Below are positions 55,734 through 64,000 of a DNA stretch of 64,000 bases, in pieces; within the stretch, counting starts at the first letter, position 1, and every line of letters starts with the position of its first letter. The stretch spans positions 135,043,035 to 135,107,034 of the forward strand of contig NC_062222.1 in NCBI RefSeq assembly GCF_902686445.1, in the 5' to 3' direction. The notes beneath the pieces are model-generated. The model saw only the letters and a list, made by a program, of their open reading frames with translations. It ran no database searches and was not told where the DNA came from. The position numbers and the translations under genes are program-made. This DNA comes from Sciurus carolinensis (taxonomy: Eukaryota; Chordata; Mammalia; Rodentia; Sciuridae).

Positions 55734-58064
55734 TGTTATAGTTTAGATGTGAGGTGTCCCCTAGAAGCTCATGTGTGAGACAATACAAGAAGGTTCAAAG
55801 GAGAAATGATTGGGTTATGAAAGCCTGAACCCAATCAGTGAATTAATCCCTGATGGGATTAACTGAGTGGATACTGAAGGCAGGTAGGGTGTGATTGGAA
55901 GAGGTAGGTCCCTGGGGTTGTACTTTTGGAATATATATTTTGTATATGGAGAGTGGAGTCTCTCTCTGTTCCTAATCATCATGTGAGCTGCTTCCCTCTG
56001 TCACATTCTTTTGTCATGATATTCTGCCTCACCTTGAGCCCTAAGGAATGGGGCCTGCTGTCCATGTACTGAGACCTCTGAAACCATAAGCCCCCAAATA
56101 AACTTTTTCTCCTCTACAATTGTTCTGGTCAGATCTTTTAGTCACAGCAGCAAAAAAGCTGATTAACACAGAAATTGGTACCAGGAGTTGGGTAGTTGCT
56201 GTGGCTAACCTGACCATGTGGTTTAGAAGCTTTTGGAGCTTTTTGAAATTGGTGGGAGGAATTTTGAGATGTTTAGCAGTGCAAGCCAGAAATGTTTTAG
56301 ATTGTTGTAAGGAGAGCTTAATGGGCAATTCTGGTGGGAACTCAGAAGACCAGAGTGCCAATAGGACTGTACACAGTAAAGACTGGCTCATGAGGTTTTA
56401 GAGGAAAAGGAGGGTGATATTGATAATTGAATTAGAGGCCATTCCTGTTATGTTGTGACTGAGAACCTTTTGTCTGTGTCCTGAGATTTTCTGTGAGACT
56501 GTTTTTAAAAGTGATGGACTTCTTAATCTGGTGGAAGAAATTTCTAGATTGCATAGCATTTAGGAGGTGGCATGGATATTGCTGGCAGTTTTTAGCCAAA
56601 TTTATTGTGATAATCAGTAGCAGAAAGATTTGAAAAACTTGGACTTAAAAGGTGGAAGTAAAACTGGGACTAAAGAACCTGCAGTTGGTAAAGACATTAC
56701 TGCCGCTAAAGAAATCCCGAAGACTTTGCCCAGAGACAATATGAAAGATGGCTTGAAGGTATCTCAGGAATTAGCAAGATCATATCCATCTCAGACTCAA
56801 GGAAGTAAAAGTAAAAATTATCTTGAGAAGAGACCAGTGGGGCACCCTTCTTGCACAAGGGAGCCTAGGAAGTTTTATTAACATGCTTAGCTACTCAGGT
56901 ACTCAGAGGCTGGTGTAGCCAGGGTCCCTGGAGGCTTGGCTACTCCAAGATAGCAGCAGATCTGGGTGTCAACCACATGGTGCTGGTTCTGCAGGAATGC
57001 AGGATGCTGGAGTTAGGGGTTCATGGAGGCTTCCACTAGGATTTCAAAGGAAGGTCCTGGAGGCCAGGCAAAGTACAGCAGGATTGGAGTCCCTGTGGGC
57101 ACCCCCTGATAAGTCAAAGTGTGGAGATGTGAGGAGGAAGCCAAAGTTGTAGTGGAGACCCCTAAGATTAAGAAATACCAGTAACATGGGACAGCATCCT
57201 AGGAAATCTGCAGGAATTGAGCAGAGACCAATCAACAGAAACCCAATTGAGTTGCAACTAACAAGGCCACAGGGGGAGATCTACACAATCTCTTTGGAAA
57301 GAATATCACAATGCCATATACTCCTAATGCCAGAAGTGGAGCTACAGGACTTGTTTGCCCAGTTGGATTTCAGTCTTGCTTTGGTCCTATCTCTTTTCTC
57401 TATACCCTTATTTTTCTGAATGAAAATGTTTATTCTGTACCTTTATATATTGAATACTTGTGAATTACTTTTGATTTTTTTAGGAGATCATGATGTGAAC
57501 TTGTCCTGAACCTTAGAGGAGATTTGGATTTGAACGTTGGGGACAATCTTGGAACTGTTGAGACTATGGGAACTCTTGGAAATGACAAAATCTATTTTGC
57601 ATTGTGAGATGGTCATGAGCTTTGGGGCCCAGGGTGGAAAGTTATGGTTTGGATTTGAGGTGCCCCAAAAGCTTATGTATGAGACAACGCAAGAAGTTCA
57701 GAGGAGAAATGATTGGGTTATGAGAGTGAATTAATCCCTGATGAGATTAACTGAGTGGATACTGAAGGCAGGTAAGTTATGGCTAGAGGAGGTAGGTCCC
57801 TGGGGGTGTGCCTTTGGGGTATATATTTTGTATCAGGAGAGTGGAGTCTCTCTTTCTCTCTGCTTCCTAATCATCATGTGAGCTGCTTCCCTCTGCCATG
57901 CTCTCCCGCCATGATGTCCTGCCTCACCTTTAGCCCTGAGGAATGAAGCCGGCCTTCCATGGACTGAGACCTCTGAAACCGTGAACCCTGGATAAACTCT
58001 CCCTCCTCTACAATTGTTCTGGTCAGATCTTTTAGTCACAGAAGCAAAAAAGCTGACTGAAACA
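55734..58064 (+). mobile_element. Complete ERVL-MaLR element with two LTRs
   Basis: The 5' LTR (55734-56170, 437 bp, TGTTATAG...TTAACACA) and 3' LTR (57640-58064, 425 bp, ...CTGAAACA) are direct repeats. They flank a 1469-bp internal region. Five bases after the 5' LTR is TGGTACCAGGAGTTGGG (56176-56192), close to a tRNA-Leu primer-binding site as used by ERVL. Only short closed frames are inside, the longest 83 codons (56630-56881), as expected of noncoding MaLR elements. No clear target duplication is visible. The two LTRs differ by scattered substitutions and small gaps, so the insertion is old. Confidence 0.82.
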
Positions 58065-58239
58065 GGGGTGACCCCAGATTGCCTAGAACACAAGGCCCAG
58101 TTCAACCCAGCCTCCCAGGTGAGCTCAGGTGCTCCGCTCAGGCACACAGGTGCTCTGACTAGGCAGGTCCTGGGTCTTGGGAAATCCAGGGGAGATTGAC
58201 TGGAGCTTTTGGGGGCTAGCGAATGACATGCCATCCGCT

Positions 58240-58350
58240 GAGCCTGGGGTCCTCACCTGTGAAGTGGGTCTGCAGTGGTTTCTTTGAGGAGCAGATGAAC
58301 GAGTGCCTGTCAGAGCTAGCTCAGAGTCTGGCACACAGCAAGCATTCAAC
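58240..58350 (+). repeat. MIR SINE fragment
   Basis: 'gggtcctcacctgtgaagtg' followed by 'tcagagtctggcacacagca' and 'agcattcaaca' is the sense MIR 3' half. Confidence 0.6.
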
Positions 58351-58925
58351 AAGTCCACCTGGGGCAGAGGCACCAACTCTGTGGCCTGGCAGAGTGTGGC
58401 TGAGGACCATGTTCAGGCACAGGTGGGATGGGAAAGGGGAAGGAAAGACCGTGGGACACCCGGCCTCGTGCAGGGCAGGGCCAGCTGAGCCGGTGTGGAA
58501 GTAGGGTGGACAGGCCAAACCCAGCCCATACGGCACCATGTGGCCTGAGCTGCCCACTGCCTGGCCTCAGCAGCCCTCTACACTCCGACCAGCAGACAGA
58601 ATAACCCTTCCCAGTGTGTGACATGTGTCTGGCCTTCTGTGTCTGCTGTCTCTGGACAAGTGCTCGGAGGGTGGGCTGGGCCGGTTAGGCCTTCTGGGGA
58701 TGAGATCTGGCTCTGCGAGGCCGAGGTCGAGGTCGGGTGATGTCACAGGCCCTCAGTCAAGCCCGAGACCCGGCCCCTGGCCTCCATGCCTGAGCCCACC
58801 TCTCCCCAGGGCTGGCTGGCTTTGTGAATCATGCAGCCTGGAATGTCCTATCTGATACTGCATTTTACTCGTGGGACCAAGATTCAGTGCCTGGGTCCTT
58901 GTGAATTGCCAAAGCCTCTCGGGAA
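58351..58925. other. Unique sequence, nothing recognised
   Basis: GC-rich. 58720-58745 has a short GAGGTCGAGGTCGGG repeat. No exon is supported. Confidence 0.45.
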
Positions 58926-58929
58926 TGGA

Positions 58930-59440
58930 GTCTGCAAGTGTCTATTAACATTTTAAATACACATTCCCTTTGATCCAGCAAGCCAGCTTCTGGGAATCCA
59001 TCCCTCGGAAATGAAAACCCCAGAACGCAAGGACATAGAAGCAGGATGTTTATTGCCACACTGTGGTGGCAAAAACCTGGAAGCAATCTGAGGGTCTGTT
59101 GGGACTGGGAAGGTTAAATGAGTTGTACTTGCTTTTTTGGAATATCTTTTAAAAATCAGATTTCTGTGCAATTATCTGAAGGGCTGTTTTTACATATTAA
59201 GTAAAACAAAAAAGCTACTCTCTAGGTTGGCCAGCAATATGAATTATATGGTGGTATTTAAGAAAAGGAGTTTTATATGCGTATTATATTTTTAATTTTG
59301 TAGAGAAAAAGGAAAGGAGGCAAACTCATTATTTCTGGATGGGGATGGAAGAATTAGTAATCCACTTCTGAATTTGTTTTGTTCATTATGGTGAGAATGC
59401 TATTATTTCATGCATCTGCAAACCTAGAGAAATAAATTCC
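58930..59440 (+). mobile_element. Old L1 LINE 3' fragment
   Basis: 'ctttgatccagcaagccagc', 'ttctgggaatccatccctcg', 'ggatgtttattgccacactg' and 'aaacctggaagcaatctgag' are the sense-strand end of L1 ORF2. The AT-rich part after 59200 is probably its 3' UTR. Confidence 0.7.
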
Positions 59441-59995
59441 TATACATACTGAACTCCTTGGAGTCTAGAGATTCCTCTACCATGCAGTGTAAAGTGGAGA
59501 GGTATTTGCCAGTTGCCTTCCTCCAGGGGTAAGAACTGGGTCTCTGCCATGTGCTCAGCCAATGTGGTGCTCTGTGCTTGGTGGGTGCAAAGGGTTTGTT
59601 CCAGAGAACAATTAATTGCCTTGCCCTACAGGGAGCACTGCTTGATGAGGGGGACAGAGCAGCATGGTTTGGTCACCCCTCACACGGCCAGTGCAGCCAG
59701 CTGCCAGAATACCAGGACGGTACACTGTACTTCCTAACCACTGCAAGACTTTTAAACACCCGAATCCCCAGAACCTGGCTTCCGCAGCCGGAGGGAGGAT
59801 GGAGCCGACCACCTGACGGCAACTACCTCACAGGGACTCCCAGTGCTTGGGCTTTCGTGGGGCGTCTCATGATTTCTCTATCTCTTCTTCCATCTGTTCA
59901 CTGAGCTCTGAGCGAGCAGCTGCCTTGTCTTGGTCCTGGAGTGCTCAGGAAGGCTCTGAGACAATGAAGATTCTAGAACTTTGCAGCTGTGCCTT
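59441..59995. other. Unique sequence, nothing recognised
   Basis: No exon or repeat is supported. Confidence 0.45.
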
Positions 59996-59999
59996 CCCT

Positions 60000-60290
60000 G
60001 ACCACAGAGTGGAGGGAGGGAGTGCTGTTGAGACTGAAGTCAGGGAGGGCTTTCCGGAGGAGATGACGCAGAAGCTGGGACTTGGAGAAGGAGGGGCTCT
60101 CACCAGGTGCAGGAATAGGGCGCAGACTTGCTTTCTGAGCTCAGGGACGAGCAGAGCGGAAGCGTGGCCTCAAGAGGTGCAATATAGTTTGGACCTGGGA
60201 GAGTCTTGGCGTTGCTGAATTTGGGCACCTACATATGACTGGGAAGTCTTAGGAGATGAGGTGGGGGCGGGTTGTGTGGACCCTGACACT
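60000..60290 (-). repeat. L2 LINE fragment, antisense
   Basis: 'gtcagggagggctttccgga', 'ggagatgacgcagaagctgg', 'gacttggagaaggagggg' and a late 'cttaggagatgaggtggg' follow reversed L2. Confidence 0.6.
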
Positions 60291-60329
60291 AGTAAGTAGG
60301 ACGAGGGGAGAGGACAGGCCAGCAGCTGC

Positions 60330-60470
60330 TCAGAAGCCTTTCACATCTAACCCTCATGTGCTTTCAGACAGTCAGTGAGCTAGTATCAGCCCATTGCACA
60401 GGGGTGGACACCGAGGCAAGGAGGGGTGAAGGAGGTGCCAAGGGTGGCCAGTCAGCTAACTGGAGAATAA
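60330..60470 (-). repeat. MIR SINE
   Basis: 'cacatctaaccctcatgtgc', 'cccattgcacaggggtggac' and 'accgaggcaaggaggggtga' are antisense MIR. Confidence 0.6.
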
Positions 60471-60689
60471 GAATCCCAAGCCATGCTGGGCCTGTGGTGC
60501 CGCTGTTTCTGCACCAAGGAATTGGCAGCTTCTCTCGGGCAACCTCGCCTGGGTCTTTCAAGCCCCGTGACAGTAGATGCTACCTCCGTTGTGTTTTTGG
60601 TGGGATCCCTAGAACCTATGCAGAGCCTCAAACTGGCAGAGGCTGGTTCCATTCTTCAGAAGGGAAAAAGGGATGAACTTAGATAGGAA

Positions 60690-60765
60690 GGGAGCACCCC
60701 GCCATTTAACAAACGAGGAAACCGAGGTTTGGGGGAGGAACGCCTGCCCAAGGCCACCCCAGGAC
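60690..60765 (-). repeat. MIR SINE core
   Basis: 'ccatttaacaaacgaggaaa' then 'ccgaggtttgggggaggaac' and 'gcccaaggccacccc' are antisense MIR. Confidence 0.6.
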
Positions 60766-60769
60766 GCCA

Positions 60770-62680
60770 TGCCCAGCATTTCTCCACTCCCCCCGCGCTG
60801 GGTCTCGGAGCAAGCCCGGAAGGTTGATGGCCTCTGCCCTTCCCAGAGGCAGAAGCAGAAGGAAGCCTGAGAAGTTGGGGGCAGCGAGAATCTCACGGTC
60901 GCCCGTGGGGAGCCAGTGCTCCAGCTGGGGTGTCGTCCGGCCCGACCCCAGGGTCCTGTTGTTCTCCAGATACATCTGTCCCCGCGGGGAAGGCCCCTGG
61001 TTGGAACATTTCCTGCGAGCGCCTGGTGGAGGCTTGGAATGGAATGCTCCCTGCCTGGCAGGCCCCCGCGTGGTGCCAGGGCGGTGTATGTTGGACAAAG
61101 GACGGCTTGGCCCCTGGGCTGGGGCACCCGGGATCGCCTCACTCTGCCTACAGTGGTGTGCAGTTCAAAACTCTCAGGTTGTTTACGTCTGGAATTTTCC
61201 ACTTGACCGCTTTGGGCTGCTGTGTCGCCCTGGTGAGTGGAGCTGTAGGAAGCTCAGTCTGGTGGGAGGCTGGGTCTCAATCTGGCCTTCCTCGGTTGTC
61301 TGCGTGGCCTCCACCCGGGCCTGGGGCCTGGGCCACTCCTCTTCTGGACCATCAGGCGTGCTGGTCTCAGTGCCTCTGAGCTCTGTCCCCCAAGCCTTCC
61401 CTTCGCTCCTCCAGATTTTCCTAAACCTCAAAAACCTCCGGAGTTTCCTGCTTGAGACACCACGGTGTCTTCACTGGGTTTGAGAGAAAATCCAGTCCAT
61501 CAGCTCCGCTTCTGCTCTGCAGGTGGAGTTTTTACAGCGAGTTGCCACAGGAGCCGACCCTCGGAGAGAGACTTTGCGATAGACATGTGAAGACAAGTCA
61601 GAACAGTGATCTTAGGACGTTATAGGATAAAGCAGTGCTAACAACAGGTAGAATGGGACCACACACCTGTTCTGGCTCCTGGCAGGTACAGAAGTGACGC
61701 TCTGTCTTCCACAGTGACCTAACCCATGCTCTTGGGCAGCTGTGGAAAGAGGAGAGGGACACAACTCCAGGGTCGTGGTGCCTCAGACTCTGTCCCAATG
61801 AAGCATCTCCTTAAGGTAACAGGGTCACTTTCAGGTACGTACTCAGACTTGCAGAGCTTTCCTCTTCTGCAACATGGCGGCCCTGGGGAGGGGGAGCGAG
61901 GTTCCCCTCACCCCACAGAGGCAGGAGACCAGGAGCAGCACCTGGGCCTGCAGGTGGTCGGGCTGTCCCTACATTTCCTAGGCTCTGTTGTGGCATGTCC
62001 AGTTTGGTGTGATCTGGTCTCTGTGCCCACATGGAGCCCAGGGAGGGTCAGCTGGGTTACACTGATCTTCTGGGACATCATCTGGGCCCTCACTGAAAAC
62101 CTCCATGGCTGTCAGCTTCTGCCCTCAAAGCCCAAGCATTCTGGGCCTCCTGCCTTTTGACCTGGGTCCTGTTGACCCTCTGGTCCTCTCTCATGTTGCT
62201 AGGGCATTTGGAAGACTTTGAATGCTTGTTGATCATGGGAAAAGAGGAGCACCTCCGGAGGGCCTACAAACAGACATCCCCTCTGCCGAAGTTGTGCCAT
62301 TGCTCTTGGCTGCCATATTGAATACTGCACGAGGTACAGTGTGCAGCTTCTCCTGTGCGTAAGTGGGGTGGGTCAGCTGGGAGCTAGAGATCTAATTTCG
62401 AGACGGCTCATTCACATGGCTGGCAAGCTGCCCGTTTTTGGTGGGGACTGTGCTGTGTGCCAAGGACTTGGTTCCTCTCCATGTGCACCTCTCCGTGGGC
62501 TGCCTGGACTTTTCCACAGTATGGTGGCAACCATCTCCTGAGAACCAGAGAGAAACTGTATTATGCTTTATGACCTCCCTTCCAGAAGTCACACTGAGTT
62601 CTTCAGCCACAGAAGAGTCTGCTCAAATTCAAAGGGAGGTTCTAGACTCCTCACCTCTTAACAGGAGTGTCCAAGTCATA
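60770..62680. other. Long unique sequence, no gene recognised
   Basis: It is GC-rich to about 61500 with scattered CpG but no island. It contains a 219-codon plus frame (60824-61483) and a 197-codon minus frame (60609-61202) overlapping each other. Neither resembles a known family. No repeat was identified. Confidence 0.4.
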
Positions 62681-62684
62681 CGCA

Positions 62685-63035
62685 GATGCTCCTGAAGTTA
62701 TGATGGGGTTAGATCCTGATAAACCCATTGTAAGATGAAAATGGTCAAAAACACATTCCGCACACCTAACCTAGCAAATGTCCCAGCAGCACAGGACACT
62801 GGGAGTGTTGGCTGCTTGTGCTTATCTCGTGACTGACTGGGAGCTGCGGGTCCCTGACACTGCTTAACATTGCCAACACATTGGAGCCTGGAAACAGATC
62901 AAAATCCAAAACCAAAGTGTCGTTAGAACTGTGCTTCACAAGGAGAAACTCCTGCGCGCTCATCTCTTCTGCTCCATCATGCAGCCGAGAAATTTTAAGT
63001 TGAACCGCTATAATCAGGATCGTTGATAGTCAGAA
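62685..63035 (+). mobile_element. Tigger-like nonautonomous DNA transposon
   Basis: The start 'ctcctgaagttatgatgggg' with 'ttagatcctgataaaccca' then 'ttgtaagatgaaaatggtca' and the end 'ttttaagttgaaccgctata' with 'atcaggatcgttgatagtc' form the two palindromic-type ends of a mariner-class element. Confidence 0.6.
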
Positions 63036-63559
63036 GAGCATGCGGGATGGGAGAGGGATGCTGGAACAGCTATTTCTGGAAAGTACAGTCTGATGCACAG
63101 CTTTCCTCTTAACAGGCAGTAACAAGGCCGATGGGAACGCTAGATTTAGCTTGGACCAATCCAGATTTGTCAGGGTGGCAACGGGGTAGGCCCTGGAGGA
63201 AAGGGGCAGCAGTATGCAGCAGTCCGAGGCCTCAGCTTACAGAACTGCTTAGTGCACGATTGATGTTGTTGTCATTGGCCACCAAGTTCTAAGGCCAGGT
63301 GGAAATACTGAGAATCCTCTGTGTGGCCAGGAAGAGAGAGAATCTTCCGGAAAGTTTCTTTGAGGGCAACTGGACAAGTTATACTGATCTTTCTCTGGGA
63401 GCCCTGTCGCATGGTGACCTATCTTCAGGACTTGACCTTTGCCCATGCTAGAGGGATAACATTCTGTTGGCATGGAACATTCCAGCAGGACAAGTCAGTG
63501 GCCAGTCGTCCTTTCCTGAGGCCAGGCTGCCGTTGTTCCTCCACGTCTGTTTTCCTCGT
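63036..63559. other. Unique sequence, nothing recognised
   Basis: No exon or repeat is supported. Confidence 0.45.
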
Positions 63560-63990
63560 AGCTGTTTTGGGGTGTTAGAAAATTGGATTAAGCTTCAATC
63601 GCATTTCCTCCTAAACACAAAAGTCCAAAATTAGTCGCACATTTCCAACAGACCTCACTTAAAGCCACATCCAATTAAATAGGATCGTTTAAAAATGGAC
63701 CCTCCTGTGTATATACGGTGCGGCAGAGATTGGAAAGGTTTATGAAGTGAGGTATGTTTGTAAATAATGGAAAGCTCAAAATTGTTTTGACCTTGTGATA
63801 TTTGAACCATGTTCTTGTAAATTGTATTCAACTTGGAATTGACATCCTGTGGATTTACAGCCCGTATCCCGCCTACATATTGCTTTGGAATTTTATTACA
63901 AGCTCACTTGATGATGATTTGTTTTTACAAACCTTGATGATATCTGAATTTGCATGGCATCAAAGGATCCTGGGGGGAAGCCTTCTTTGA
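63560..63990. promoter_or_regulatory. AT-rich repeat-free block at window end, candidate conserved element
   Basis: About 430 bp of AT-rich unique sequence. It contains GGATTAAGCTT, CCAATTAAATAGG, GTAAATAATGG, ACAAGCTCACTTGATGATGA and the octamer-like ATTTGCAT (63948-63955). No repeat. It probably continues past the window. Inference only. Confidence 0.35.
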
Positions 63991-64000
63991 GAGCTCCTAC

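Noticed and set aside
56630..56881. 83-codon frame inside the MaLR element as a possible gag remnant
   Set aside because: It is short and isolated, and MaLR internal regions are normally noncoding. No motif supports a viral protein.
60609..61483. Overlapping 219-codon plus and 197-codon minus frames
   Set aside because: Mutually overlapping frames in GC-rich sequence with no family resemblance. They are probably chance.
1..64000. CRISPR arrays, prophage, operons, toxin-antitoxin or other prokaryotic systems
   Set aside because: The whole window has mammalian repeats, splice signals and composition. No spaced direct-repeat array or bacterial gene was seen.

Overview
The window is mammalian nuclear DNA, almost certainly from a squirrel-family rodent (Sciuridae, ground squirrel or marmot type). 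The evidence is a set of dimeric SINEs in which a B1 (7SL-derived) monomer is fused to an ID (tRNA-derived) tail, together with separate ID elements, MIR, L2, L3/CR1, L1, ERVL-MaLR LTRs and long dinucleotide repeats. There are no operons, CRISPR arrays or other prokaryotic features. Nearly all open frames are chance frames or lie inside transposon remains.

The only protein-coding exon I can support is the first coding exon of STX18 (syntaxin 18, an ER SNARE) on the minus strand at 6210-6377. It lies in a CpG island at about 5940-6690. Positions 1-6209 are STX18 intron 1. Everything above about 6700 is upstream of STX18. In human this side of STX18 (4p16.2) carries the antisense lncRNA STX18-AS1 and then the homeobox gene MSX1, so this window is probably the STX18-MSX1 intergenic region, a lncRNA and long-range-enhancer territory. 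MSX1 itself is not in the window.

Layout: 1-6.2 kb intron with L2/MIR/ID; 6.2-6.7 kb bidirectional-type CpG island promoter; 6.7-22.7 kb mostly unique sequence with old repeats and a nested LTR complex at 8.6-9.6 kb; 22.7-23.8 kb antisense L1; 25.3-26.4 kb a second CpG island with a TATA-like box, flanked by (CT)n(CA)n and (GT)n tracts, the best candidate for an unannotated promoter; 26.4-30.5 kb mostly unique; 30.6-36.5 kb one old antisense L1 broken by at least seven later insertions, including a young 450-bp class II solo LTR and a perfect 90-bp tandem duplication; 36.6-46 kb a run of MaLR LTRs; 46-55 kb mixed unique sequence and old repeats; 55.7-58.1 kb a complete two-LTR MaLR element; 58-64 kb unique sequence with L1, L2, MIR and a Tigger-like element. 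Several AT-rich, repeat-free blocks (27.4, 44.0, 51.5, 55.0 and 63.6 kb) look like possible conserved noncoding elements, but conservation cannot be tested from one sequence.

I found no previously undescribed biological system. Repeat family names are from consensus patterns recognised by eye, and boundaries are approximate unless target-site duplications are described.
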